From an uncultured Williamsia sp. (GTDB lineage Bacteria > Actinomycetota > Actinomycetes > Mycobacteriales > Mycobacteriaceae), in assembly GCF_947494875.1 (NCBI RefSeq), contig NZ_CANLWM010000001.1:992001-1056000 (forward strand): DNA of 64,000 nt, read 5' to 3'. Below the pieces are notes generated by a model. It was not told where the DNA came from. It did no database searches and worked only from the letters and a program-made list of their open reading frames with translations. Shown in pieces: positions 42,645 to 51,041 of the stretch. The translations under genes were made by a program, and so were the position numbers. Positions within the stretch are counted from its first letter, which is position 1; each line of letters opens with the position of its first letter.

Positions 42645-45600
42645 GGTGTCTCCCTCGTCTCGGTCGGGGTCGGGCGGTCGGGGTCGATCAGTTCGGCGAG
42701 GTGCGTCCCGGTCACCGCGTCGATGGCGGCGTCGACCCCGGCGAGGTGATCGACGGCCATCGCGCAGCTGAAACCGTCGGTGAGGACGGGTTCGTCGGGC
42801 CGACGAGATCGCAGTGCCGGTGCGAGCGCCTGCTCGCCGACCGCCATCCCGACCTCGTAGTGTCCCCGCTCGAACCCGAAGTTGCCCGCCACGCCGCAAC
42901 ACCCGTCGGCCGAGCGGACGTCGGCGACGCCGAGGCGACGCAAGACCGACGCCTGGGTCGACGGGCCGAACACCGCGTACTCGTGGCAGTGGGTCTGCAC
43001 GGTGACGGCCTGCGGCACCGGCGGGGGAGTCCAGCCGTCGTCCAGCATCGCGCCGACGTGCGTGGCGAAGCTGCGGACTCGTGCGGCGACCCGCCGCGCG
43101 GCGTCGGTGTGGACGAGCTCGGGCAGGTCCTTGCGCAGCGCGGCCGCGCAGCTCGGCTCGGGGACGACGATGGGACGGTCGGTGCCGTCGTCGAGCGCAT
43201 CGGCCGTGCGGATGAGCACCTTCCGGGCGCGGTCGAGCTGGCCAGTCGAGATCCACGTCAGCCCGCAGCAGTTGTCCCTCTCGCAGCTGACGCTCTCCGC
43301 GCCGCCCATCACCCGCGCCGCCGCCTCGGCCACCTCCGGACGGAACGCCTTGGTGAACGAGTCGACGAACAGCACGGCCGACGCGTCGTCACGCCGGACG
43401 AGCGAACGGAGCGCCGCGCGGACCTGCTTGCGCCGCGCGAACCTCGGCATCGACCGCCGTGCGTCCAGGCCGGCGACGCGGGCGGCCGGGCCGGCGAGAC
43501 GCGTTCCGAGCACCGCGTTGATCATCGGGGCCACCGCAGTGGCGATGCTCAACCACGCCGGCATCCACCCCAGCGAGTAGTGCGACATGGGACGCTTCCG
43601 ACCCCTGTAGTGGTGGTGGAAGAATTCGGCCTTGTAGGTGGCCATGTCGACGCCCGTGGGGCAGTCGGTCGAACACGCCTTGCACGACAGGCACAACTCG
43701 AGCGACTCGCGGACATCCTCCGACCGCCAGCCGGATTCGACGTCGGGCGCCGAGCGGAGCATCTCCTGCAACACACGGGCGCGGGCTCGGGTGGAGTCCT
43801 TCTCGTCGCGGGTGGCGCGGTAGCTCGGGCACATCACGCCGCCGCTGTGCGAGCGGCACCGTCCCACGCCGATGCACGCCTGCGTCGCGTGGACGAACGG
43901 GTCGAGATCGGTGCCCGCGGGGACGTCGGTGTCCGCGGCGTGCGCGGACCCGGGTATGCCGAGATCGAAGACGGTGTTCCAGGTGCGGCGGGGGATGTCG
44001 GCGAGTGCGAGGTCGTCGCCGATCGGTGCCGGGTCCACGATGCTTCCGGGGTTGAGCAGGGCCTCGGGATCCCAGATGCCCTTGAACCGCTCGAACAGTC
44101 GGATCATCTCCGGCGAGTACATGATCGGCAGCAGCTCCGAGCGCGCCCGGCCGTCGCCGTGTTCCCCCGACAGCGACCCGCCGTGGTCCACGACGAGCTG
44201 GGCGGCGTCGCGGACGAAGGCGAGCATCGTCGCGCGGCCGGACTCCGTGCGCTGGTCGAACGTGACCCGGACGTGCATGCAGCCGGCGCCGAAATGGCCG
44301 TACATGACGCCCGTGAGGCCGTGGTGGTCCAGCAGGTCGCGGAAACCCTCGAGGTACTCGGGGAGGCGCGCGGGGGCGACGGCGGAGTCCTCCCAGCCGG
44401 GCCACGACTCGTAGCCCGCACCGGCGTCGGGGTCGTCGAGGTCGACCAGACGCGACGACAGTCCGGCGCCGTCCTCACGGACGCGCCACAGCATCGACCG
44501 CGCCGCGGGATCGGTGACGGTGCGGGTGTCGACGAGGCGGCCGTTCGACCGCAGCTTGTCGGCGAGATCGGCGACGGCTGCGGCGATGTCGTCGACACGA
44601 CCGCCGACGCTGTGCTCGTCGAGTTCGATGTAGATCCAGGCGTTCCCGTCGGGGAGGCCGTCGACCGACGCGCGGCCGCGCCGGGCGCGCATGGTGGCGA
44701 CGATCCGCTCGTCGATGCCCTCGATCGCCGACGGCGCGAAGTCGAGCATCGTCGGCACGTCGCGGGCAGCGTCGACCACGTCGCGGTAGCCGACACAGAG
44801 CAGCTGAGGATGCTGGGAGACGGGGACCAGCGCCACGGTCGCGGCGACGACGATCGCGCAGGTCCCCTCGCTGCCCACCAGCGCGCGGGCGACGTGGAAG
44901 CCGTGCTCGGGCAGGAGGTGTGCGAGGTGATAGCCCGACACCTGGCGGGGTATCCGCTCCAGCTCGACGCGCAGCGGTGCGAGGTTCTCGGTCGCGAGGT
45001 CCCGCAGCGATTGCTCGATCTCGGCGGCGCGGCGTACCGCGACGGTGTCGGACGGGTCGGCGGCGCGCAGGCCTGTCGCGGTCGCGACCAGGAGGTGACC
45101 CTCCGCGGTCACGACGGTCACGTCGACGACGTGGTCGGTGGTACGTCCGTACCGGACGGAGTGGTTGCCGCAGGCGTCGTTGCCGATCGCGCCGCCGAGG
45201 CAGGCGCGCGACTGGCTCGACGGGTCGGGGGCGAAGGTGAGCGCACCGTCGCTGGCCTCGCGGACGTGCTTCTGCAGCGCGGTGAGGACCACGCCGGCCT
45301 GTGCGGACGCGGTGCCTGCGTCGGTGTCGACGGCGAGCACGCGTGTCATGTGTCGCGACAGGTCGATCACGACTCCGGACCCGATGGCGTTGCCGCCCAT
45401 GCCCGTTCCGCCGCCCCGGGGGATGACGGGAACACGATTGCTGTGACACCAGGCGACAGCCGTGGCGACCTCGCCGGCGTCGCGCGGGAACACCACGCAC
45501 AGCGGCCTCAGCCGGTAGTTCGAGGCGTCATAGGAGTACTCGGCCCGACGGCGCGTGGAGTCGTCGGCGAGCAGGCCCAGTTCGCGCAGGGCGCTGCCGG

Positions 45601-45646
45601 CCGCGGCGGCGTCGATCGCCGTCGGCCGTGACGAGGTGACGGTCAT
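42641..45646 (-). CDS. FAD- and Fe-S-containing 2-hydroxyacid oxidase (YdiJ/DLD-like)
   Basis: A 1001-aa three-part protein. A VAO-type FAD domain (about 45-280; VIPRGGGTGMGGNA) and FAD-oxidase C-terminal domain come first. A ferredoxin-like part follows, with two Cys clusters near 587 (CIGVGRCRS...CPSY) and 650 (CLSCKACSTDCPTG). Last come two CCG motifs near 793 (CCGLTW) and 917 (CCGVAGNFG). This is the E. coli YdiJ layout, a respiratory D-2-hydroxyglutarate dehydrogenase group. It presumably oxidises a D-2-hydroxyacid and passes electrons to the membrane chain. Lying second in the operon, it implies a hydroxyacid intermediate. Confidence 0.88.
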   Translation of the reverse strand: MTVTSSRPTAIDAAAAGSALRELGLLADDSTRRRAEYSYDASNYRLRPLCVVFPRDAGEVATAVAWCHSNRVPVIPRGGGTGMGGNAIGSGVVIDLSRHMTRVLAVDTDAGTASAQAGVVLTALQKHVREASDGALTFAPDPSSQSRACLGGAIGNDACGNHSVRYGRTTDHVVDVTVVTAEGHLLVATATGLRAADPSDTVAVRRAAEIEQSLRDLATENLAPLRVELERIPRQVSGYHLAHLLPEHGFHVARALVGSEGTCAIVVAATVALVPVSQHPQLLCVGYRDVVDAARDVPTMLDFAPSAIEGIDERIVATMRARRGRASVDGLPDGNAWIYIELDEHSVGGRVDDIAAAVADLADKLRSNGRLVDTRTVTDPAARSMLWRVREDGAGLSSRLVDLDDPDAGAGYESWPGWEDSAVAPARLPEYLEGFRDLLDHHGLTGVMYGHFGAGCMHVRVTFDQRTESGRATMLAFVRDAAQLVVDHGGSLSGEHGDGRARSELLPIMYSPEMIRLFERFKGIWDPEALLNPGSIVDPAPIGDDLALADIPRRTWNTVFDLGIPGSAHAADTDVPAGTDLDPFVHATQACIGVGRCRSHSGGVMCPSYRATRDEKDSTRARARVLQEMLRSAPDVESGWRSEDVRESLELCLSCKACSTDCPTGVDMATYKAEFFHHHYRGRKRPMSHYSLGWMPAWLSIATAVAPMINAVLGTRLAGPAARVAGLDARRSMPRFARRKQVRAALRSLVRRDDASAVLFVDSFTKAFRPEVAEAAARVMGGAESVSCERDNCCGLTWISTGQLDRARKVLIRTADALDDGTDRPIVVPEPSCAAALRKDLPELVHTDAARRVAARVRSFATHVGAMLDDGWTPPPVPQAVTVQTHCHEYAVFGPSTQASVLRRLGVADVRSADGCCGVAGNFGFERGHYEVGMAVGEQALAPALRSRRPDEPVLTDGFSCAMAVDHLAGVDAAIDAVTGTHLAELIDPDRPTPTETRETP

Positions 45647-45656
45647 GGGCGAGGTG

Positions 45657-46985
45657 TCAGCCCAGCACGTCGTCGACGGCGGCGGAGAACCGTTGCAGGC
45701 CTGCGGTGATCTCGTCCTCGGTGACGACGAGCGCCGGGATCAGACGCACGACGTTGCCGAGCGGTCCGCAGGTCAGCGTGAGCAGTTCGTGGCCGATCGC
45801 CGCCTGTTGCACCGCGGCGGCAGCGGCGGCGTCAGCGACGGGCACGGCGCCCGGGGCGGACGGGTCGACGAACTCGATGCCCGCCATCAGACCGCGCCCA
45901 CGCACGTCGCCGATGCGCGGGTTGCGGGCCTTGATCTCCTGCAAGCCGTCGAGAAGCTGATCCCCACGGACGCGGGCGTTCTCGACCAGGTTCTCGTCGC
46001 GGATGACGGCGAGGGTCTCCACACCGGCCGCAGCGGCCACGGCGTTGCCGCCGTAGGTGCCACCCTGCGAGCCCGGCCACGCCTTGCTCATCAGCTCGGT
46101 CGACGCGGCGATCGCGGAGATCGGGAAGCCCGAGGCGATGCCCTTCGCGGTGATGAGGATGTCGGGGACGACGCCCTCGGCGAACTGGTGCCCCCAGAAC
46201 TTCCCGGTGCGGCCGACCCCCGCCTGCACCTCGTCGACGATGAGCACGATGCCGTGGCGGTCGGCGCGCTCGCGCAGTCCCTGCAGGAACGCGGGCGGCG
46301 TCGGCAGGTATCCGCCGTCACCGAGGACCGGCTCGATGAGCATGGCCGCGGTGTCGATCGGCGCGACGCGCGAGGCGAAGAGGTAGTCGAGCTCGCGCAG
46401 CGCGAACTCGACCGCGGACGCCTCGTCCATCCCGTAGCGGTAGGAGTAGGGGAACGGCGCCATGTGGACGCCGCTCATCAGCGGCGAGAAGCCGGCGGAG
46501 AACTTGGTGCCCGCGGTGGTGAGGCTCGCCGCGGCGACGGTGCGTCCATGGAAACCGCCCTGGAACACCACGATGTTCGGGCGTCCGGTGGCCATGCGCG
46601 CCAGGCGAATCGACGCCTCGACGGCCTCGGACCCGGAGTTGGCGTAGAAGACGGAGTCGAGCCCCTCGGGCAGGACCTCGCCGAGCGCGTCGGTGAGCGC
46701 GAGCAGCGGCTGGTGCATCACCGTCGTGTATTGCGCGTGGATGATCTTCCCGCACTGTTCCTGCGCCGCGGCGACCACGCGCGGATGGCAGTGGCCGGTG
46801 CTGGTGACGCCGATGCCGGTCGTGAAGTCGAGGTAGGCGTGTCCGTCGGTGCCGTGGATCCACGAGCCCTGTGCATGGTCGACGACGACCGGCGTGGCCT
46901 GTTTGAGCGCCGGGCTCAGCGTGGCGCGCGGGCGCGGCGCGGCTGCGGATGTCGAGGCGGGCGTGGAGGCCAACGTGGACGTCAT
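45657..46985 (-). CDS. Class III omega-aminotransferase (GabT/DoeD-like)
   Basis: 442 aa. Landmarks are GIGVTSTGHCHPRV (about 57-70), YANSGSEAVEASIRLAR, FQGGFHGRT, IVDEVQAGVGRTGKFW and the PLP Lys in ILITAKGIASGFP (about K281). Members transfer amino groups from 4-aminobutyrate, diaminobutyrate, ornithine or similar; DoeD converts diaminobutyrate to aspartate semialdehyde. It is the first gene of the minus-strand run. Its ATG lies 6 nt after a weak -10, so its message is probably leaderless, with the GntR operator on the -35. Confidence 0.9.
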   Translation of the reverse strand: MTSTLASTPASTSAAAPRPRATLSPALKQATPVVVDHAQGSWIHGTDGHAYLDFTTGIGVTSTGHCHPRVVAAAQEQCGKIIHAQYTTVMHQPLLALTDALGEVLPEGLDSVFYANSGSEAVEASIRLARMATGRPNIVVFQGGFHGRTVAAASLTTAGTKFSAGFSPLMSGVHMAPFPYSYRYGMDEASAVEFALRELDYLFASRVAPIDTAAMLIEPVLGDGGYLPTPPAFLQGLRERADRHGIVLIVDEVQAGVGRTGKFWGHQFAEGVVPDILITAKGIASGFPISAIAASTELMSKAWPGSQGGTYGGNAVAAAAGVETLAVIRDENLVENARVRGDQLLDGLQEIKARNPRIGDVRGRGLMAGIEFVDPSAPGAVPVADAAAAAAVQQAAIGHELLTLTCGPLGNVVRLIPALVVTEDEITAGLQRFSAAVDDVLG

Positions 46986-46991
46986 GGCCAC

Positions 46992-47026
46992 AGGGTGACG
47001 GGCCGATGGTCGGATTGTCAACAATT
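46992..47026 (-). promoter_or_regulatory. GntR/FCD operator (copy 2) with embedded promoter
   Basis: GATTGT-CA-ACAATT (47013-47026) reads ATTGTTGACAATC on the minus strand, matching 13 nt of copy 1. TTGACA (47021-47016) serves as -35 and CACCCT (46997-46992) as -10 with 18-nt spacing, placing transcription start at or next to the aminotransferase ATG (46985). It also lies between the divergent aminotransferase and hydroxyacid dehydrogenase genes and may control both. Confidence 0.7.
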
Positions 47027-47088
47027 GGACCATCCACCCCGCGCGGTGTCGGATCACCACCGACGACGGGCCGCACTACGGTGGGCGC

Positions 47089-48060
47089 ATGAGTGCCCGA
47101 CCGGTGCGCCTGACCGTCCTCACCCGCGACGATCTGGACCCGCCGCACAATCTCGACGAGATCGCCGAACTGGCCGACATCCGCCTCACGACCGCCGCGT
47201 CGCTGGCCGATGACCTGCGCGGGAGCGGCGTCCTGCTCCTGTGGGACTACTTCTCCTCCGCGTTGCGCGACGCGTGGTCGGGGGCGGACTCCCTGCGGTG
47301 GGTCCACGTGTGTGCGGCCGGGGTGGACGCCATGCTGTTCGACGAGCTGCGCGCCTCCGACGTGACCGTGACCAACGCGCGCGGGGTCTTCGACGGGCCC
47401 ATCGCGGAGTTCGTCCTCGCATCGATCCTCGCCCGCGACAAGCAACTGCACCTCAGTCGCGCATTGCAGCGCGAGCACGACTGGCGCTGGCGCGAGACCC
47501 GACGCATCGCCGGCTCCACGGCGCTGGTCGTCGGGACCGGGGGCATCGGCCGCGCCACCGCCCGGCTGCTCCGCGCCGCGGGTCTCCAGGTGACGGGCGC
47601 CGGACGCACGGCTCGCGACGACGATCCCGACTTCGGCACCGTCGTCTCCACCGGCGACCTCGTCGACCACGTCGGAGACGCGGACAACGTCGTGCTCATC
47701 GCCCCGCTCACCGAGCAGACCGCGGGGCTCGTCGACGCGCGGATCCTGGCCGCCATGAAGTCCTCGGCCCACCTGATCAACGTGGGCCGGGGTGCGCTCG
47801 CGGTCGAGGACGACCTCGTCGCCGCGCTCCGGAACGGGACGATCGCCGCGGCGTCGCTCGACGTCGTCGAGACCGAGCCACTGCCCGACGACAGCCCCCT
47901 GTGGGACATGGAGAACGTCGCGATCTCGCCGCACATGAGCGGCGACGTCGTCGGCTGGCGTGACGAGCTCGCCGACCAGTTCCTCACCCGGCTGCGCGCC
48001 CACGTCGCCGGTGAGGAGCTCGTCGGCGCCGTCGACAAGCAGCGCGGCTACGTGCACTGA
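47089..48060 (+). CDS. D-isomer-specific 2-hydroxyacid dehydrogenase
   Basis: A 323-aa NAD(P)-dependent dehydrogenase. It has the Rossmann loop VVGTGGIGRATARLL (about 144-158), catalytic Arg in INVGRGAL (about R234), Glu in the DVVETEPLP region (about 260) and His in ISPHMSG (about H282). It interconverts a 2-oxoacid and D-2-hydroxyacid. It is divergent from the aminotransferase and shares the GntR operator region, and the operon also encodes a YdiJ-like D-2-hydroxyacid oxidase. Together they could channel reducing power or detoxify a 2-oxoacid by-product. Confidence 0.9.
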   Translation: MSARPVRLTVLTRDDLDPPHNLDEIAELADIRLTTAASLADDLRGSGVLLLWDYFSSALRDAWSGADSLRWVHVCAAGVDAMLFDELRASDVTVTNARGVFDGPIAEFVLASILARDKQLHLSRALQREHDWRWRETRRIAGSTALVVGTGGIGRATARLLRAAGLQVTGAGRTARDDDPDFGTVVSTGDLVDHVGDADNVVLIAPLTEQTAGLVDARILAAMKSSAHLINVGRGALAVEDDLVAALRNGTIAAASLDVVETEPLPDDSPLWDMENVAISPHMSGDVVGWRDELADQFLTRLRAHVAGEELVGAVDKQRGYVH

Positions 48061-48164
48061 CACCGCCCGCCTCGTCGCGGCCGAGATGTTCACAGACGTA
48101 TCTCAGGCTCGGCTCCTAGCCTCGGGTCTCGACGCCGGGAACCGTGAACGAGGAGGTCGGAGAC

Positions 48165-48626
48165 ATGCGCAGACGCCTGCGCCTGAAGACCTCGACACTG
48201 CTCTGCCTGGCCGGACTGGTGGTCGCCGGGATAGGCCTCACGTACTGCGTGCACCTCGGTGCTCAGCGTGACGACTCCGAGGACTCGGAGACGTCGTCGG
48301 CAGCGCTCGAATACCTCACCGCGAGCCCCGCGCAGACCGCCGCACCCGGCGCGCCGGTCGCGTCGGCGCCCACCGAGGTGTCCCGGTCGAAGATGCTGCT
48401 GGGCACGGTCGACTCCGTCGGGTCGTCGCAGATCGTCCTGCAGATGAAGGACGGTCGCACCCACACCATCGGCCTGACCGACACCACCCACTACGAGTCC
48501 CCGCACACCGACGCCCCGGTTCCGGTCAAGGTCGGTGATCTGGTCGTCGTGCACGTGCTGATGGTCGGTGACCGGATGACCGCCGATCTCGTCGTCGACG
48601 GCCGTGTCACCTCGCCGACACCCTGA
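48165..48626 (+). CDS. Membrane-anchored protein with DUF5666/OB-like domain
   Basis: 153 aa. A basic N-terminus (MRRRLRLK) and one hydrophobic segment (LLCLAGLVVAGIGLTYCV, about 12-29) act as signal anchor. A Ser/Pro/Ala linker follows, then an exported domain with GTVDSVGSSQIVLQMKDGRTHTIGL and VKVGDLVVVHVLMVGD, the small beta-barrel pattern of DUF5666-like proteins. The ATG at 48165 has AGGAGG 8 nt upstream; a GTG at 48144 lies before that site. Function unknown. Confidence 0.72.
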   Translation: MRRRLRLKTSTLLCLAGLVVAGIGLTYCVHLGAQRDDSEDSETSSAALEYLTASPAQTAAPGAPVASAPTEVSRSKMLLGTVDSVGSSQIVLQMKDGRTHTIGLTDTTHYESPHTDAPVPVKVGDLVVVHVLMVGDRMTADLVVDGRVTSPTP

Positions 48627-48710
48627 GCGCGGTCTGTCCCGCGCCCTGACCGTCGTGTCGGTCGCGCTCGCGACCACCCGGTCTGACGCGGGCGGATACT
48701 CTGTAGCGCG

Positions 48711-49796
48711 ATGACTGCCGTCTACTTCGTGATCGCGGCCCTCGCCGCGATCGGCGCCGCCGCCCTCCTGTGGCTCGACCGACGCCGCATCGCGACGACC
48801 CGACGCGAACGCGCGGTGTGGGGTGACGGTCACGGGTTCAGCTACGTCGCCGCCGAAGGCGAGGGCGACGAGGGCGAGCCGGCGGTCCGCGACCTGCTGC
48901 ACCGGTCGACCATGGACATCGCCGCCGACGCCGAGATCCGCGACCTCACCTTCGGCCGCCACTACGGCGAGATGGCCGTCGTCTTCGACATCGTCGACGT
49001 CGCGACCGTCGTCGCGGTACGCCGATCGTCGGAGTCGGCCGTCGTGATCGACCTGCGGCAGGAGAAGGTGCTCGCCCCGGCCGAGGAGGACGTCGAGCTG
49101 CTCGGTGCGATGGGCCGCCGCGTGATGTTCTCCACCCACCTCGACATCGCCCGCCGCGTCTGCGACCGGCGCATGGTGGCGCTGGCGACCAACGCCCCCG
49201 ACTACATCGAGGTGCTGTGGAACGAGGGCAGCTGGTCGGTGGCGTCCATGCCGCTCACCAACGACCCCGACCGCCTCGACACCGCCCTCGAGACCGTCCG
49301 ACGGTTCACCGACCTGCTGCGCGTCCTGCCGCCGACCTCCGAGCTGGGTCCCCGACCAGATCCACGTGACCCGACGGCGCCCAGCGGTCGGGGGCGTCGC
49401 GGACTGGCGGAGCCGAAGACCGAGTCGATCACCCGCGACCAGCTGCAGTCGTCGCGCAGCGCGGCACCGGAGCCGTCCGCGGCTCGCGGCCTTGTGCCGG
49501 ACCGCGACGTCTCCGACGTCCCACCGCCGCGTGCGCCGCGACCCACGCCGCGTCCGGCCGGCCCCGACAGCGGCCCGCGCCCGCTGGGGCCGGACAGCGG
49601 TCCTCGCCCGCTGGGGCCGGACAGCGGTCCGCGGCCCTTGGGGCCGGACAGCGGTCCGCGCCCGTTGGGACCGGACAGCGGTCCCCGACCCGCGCGCGAT
49701 GCCGACGGCGCCCCGCGTCGGGGTGTTCAGCCGATGCCCGTCCGTCGCCGCGTCGACCGTCGCCCCGACGACGCCGAGCGCTCGCGCGGTGAGTGA
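48711..49796 (+). CDS. Rv0383c-like membrane-anchored protein with PDSGPRPLG repeats
   Basis: 361 aa. One N-terminal span (VYFVIAALAAIGAAALLWL, about 4-22) anchors a soluble domain of about 180 residues (GFSYVAAEGEGDEGEPAVRD to about 205). A disordered Pro/Arg-rich tail follows, containing four GPDSGPRPL units plus a partial fifth (nt 49560-49691). The position directly before pyrE matches mycobacterial Rv0383c, which in M. tuberculosis lies between pyrE and clpB; here clpB is 25 kb away. Role unknown. Confidence 0.75.
   Translation: MTAVYFVIAALAAIGAAALLWLDRRRIATTRRERAVWGDGHGFSYVAAEGEGDEGEPAVRDLLHRSTMDIAADAEIRDLTFGRHYGEMAVVFDIVDVATVVAVRRSSESAVVIDLRQEKVLAPAEEDVELLGAMGRRVMFSTHLDIARRVCDRRMVALATNAPDYIEVLWNEGSWSVASMPLTNDPDRLDTALETVRRFTDLLRVLPPTSELGPRPDPRDPTAPSGRGRRGLAEPKTESITRDQLQSSRSAAPEPSAARGLVPDRDVSDVPPPRAPRPTPRPAGPDSGPRPLGPDSGPRPLGPDSGPRPLGPDSGPRPLGPDSGPRPARDADGAPRRGVQPMPVRRRVDRRPDDAERSRGE
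49560..49691 (+). repeat. 27-bp in-frame tandem repeat encoding GPDSGPRPL
   Basis: Four full copies and one 24-bp partial copy of a 27-bp unit lie in the tail of the Rv0383c-like gene. Differences are mostly at third codon positions, so the peptide repeat has been kept while the DNA has drifted. Copy number is probably variable between strains. Confidence 0.85.
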
Positions 49797-49821
49797 CACC
49801 CGCCCCACCCGAGAGGACCGG

Positions 49822-50352
49822 ATGAGCCGAGAACGACTGGCCGAGTTGGTGACCGAACTGGCTGTCGTCCACGGGCGCGTCACCCTGTCCTCGGGCAAGG
49901 AGGCCGACTACTACGTCGACCTGCGCCGCGCGACGCTGCACCACGAGGCATCCCGCCTCATCGGCTCGCTGATGCGCGAACTCACCACGGACTGGGAGTT
50001 CGACGCCGTCGGTGGTCTCACCCTCGGCGCCGACCCCGTGGCCACCGCGATCATGCACGCCGACGGTCGGCCGATCGACTCCTTCGTCGTCCGCAAGGCC
50101 GCGAAAGCCCATGGCATGCAACGACAGATCGAGGGCCCCGACATCGTCGGCAAGAAGGTCCTGATCGTCGAGGACACCACCACGACGGGCAACTCGCCGC
50201 TGACCGCCGTCCGCGCCGCACGGGACATCGGCGCCGAGGTGATCGGCGTCGCCACCATCGTCGACCGCGCCACCGGAGCCGACGAGGTGATCGCGGCCGA
50301 GGGCGTCCCCTACCGCCACCTACTGGGTCTGGCCGACCTGGGGCTGGCCTGA
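49822..50352 (+). CDS. pyrE: Orotate phosphoribosyltransferase
   Basis: 176 aa. It converts orotate and PRPP to orotidine 5'-phosphate in de novo pyrimidine synthesis. The PRPP-binding motif VLIVEDTTTTGNS lies at about 112-124. GGLTLGADPVA and the SSGKEADYYVDLR N-terminal segment are further family marks. The ATG at 49822 follows GAGAGGA. It is 25 bp after the Rv0383c-like gene and upstream of the RNA methyltransferase, the order seen in mycobacteria. Confidence 0.95.
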   Translation: MSRERLAELVTELAVVHGRVTLSSGKEADYYVDLRRATLHHEASRLIGSLMRELTTDWEFDAVGGLTLGADPVATAIMHADGRPIDSFVVRKAAKAHGMQRQIEGPDIVGKKVLIVEDTTTTGNSPLTAVRAARDIGAEVIGVATIVDRATGADEVIAAEGVPYRHLLGLADLGLA

Positions 50353-50429
50353 CCGGCGCGGACCACCCCGACGGGCCGGAGGTCCCCGGCCCGACCGAAT
50401 GGGTCACCGGCGCAACCGAACCGGTCGGT

Positions 50430-51041
50430 GTGGGGCCGTGGTCCGACACCCACGACGACCCGCCGCCCGACGACGACCGCCTCGACACCGAGCTGCTCGC
50501 CGAGGGCGATCGTCGTAATGTCGTCGACCCGTATCGCTACTGGCGGCGCGAGGCGATCGTGGCCGACCTCGGCGCGCGTCGCCACGCCTTTCACGTGGCG
50601 ATCGAGAACTTCGCGCACGACGCCAACATCGGGACCGTGGTGCGCACCGCCAACGCGTTCAACGCCGCCGCGGTCCACATCGTGGGCCGACGCCGCTGGA
50701 ACCGTCGGGGTGCGATGGTCACCGACCGCTACCAGCACATCGAGCACCACGCTGACGTCGATGCGCTGCTGCGGTGGGCGCGTGACCGCGACCTCGCCGT
50801 CGTCGCCGTCGACAACACGCCCGGCGCGACCCGCCTCGAGACGGCGGACCTGCCCCGCGACTGCGTCCTGCTGTTCGGTCAGGAAGGCCCCGGCGTCAGC
50901 GACGACGCGCGGGCACGGGCCGACCTGACCGTCTCGATCGCGCAGTTCGGCTCCACCCGCAGCATCAACGCCGGCGTCGCGGCGGGGATCGCCATGCATG
51001 CCTGGATCCGACAGCACGCCGATCTCGGGCAGGCCTGGTGA
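50430..51041 (+). CDS. TrmH/SpoU-family RNA 2'-O-methyltransferase (Rv0380c-like)
   Basis: About 203 aa. The SPOUT knot motifs are visible: HDANIGTVVRTANAFNAAAVHIVGRRRWNRRGA (motif 1, about 65-95), VLLFGQEGPGVSDD (motif 2) and VSIAQFGSTRSINAGVAAGIAM (motif 3, the SAM-binding knot). The target may be tRNA or rRNA. No ATG opens the frame; the GTG at 50430 is the first usable start, and an acidic segment before it is open back to pyrE, so the start is uncertain. An Rv0380c homologue occupies this place in mycobacteria. Confidence 0.85.
   Translation: MGPWSDTHDDPPPDDDRLDTELLAEGDRRNVVDPYRYWRREAIVADLGARRHAFHVAIENFAHDANIGTVVRTANAFNAAAVHIVGRRRWNRRGAMVTDRYQHIEHHADVDALLRWARDRDLAVVAVDNTPGATRLETADLPRDCVLLFGQEGPGVSDDARARADLTVSIAQFGSTRSINAGVAAGIAMHAWIRQHADLGQAW

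Noticed and set aside
39720-42749. 1009-aa plus-strand open frame
   Set aside because: It runs antisense through the M24 and semialdehyde dehydrogenase genes and has shadow-type Arg/Asp/Glu composition.
42701-45631. 976-aa plus-strand open frame
   Set aside because: It is antisense to the FAD/Fe-S oxidase, whose Cys clusters and FAD motif are clear.
49560-49691. Possible CRISPR or minisatellite outside genes
   Set aside because: The 27-bp units are in frame inside a coding sequence and encode a peptide repeat.
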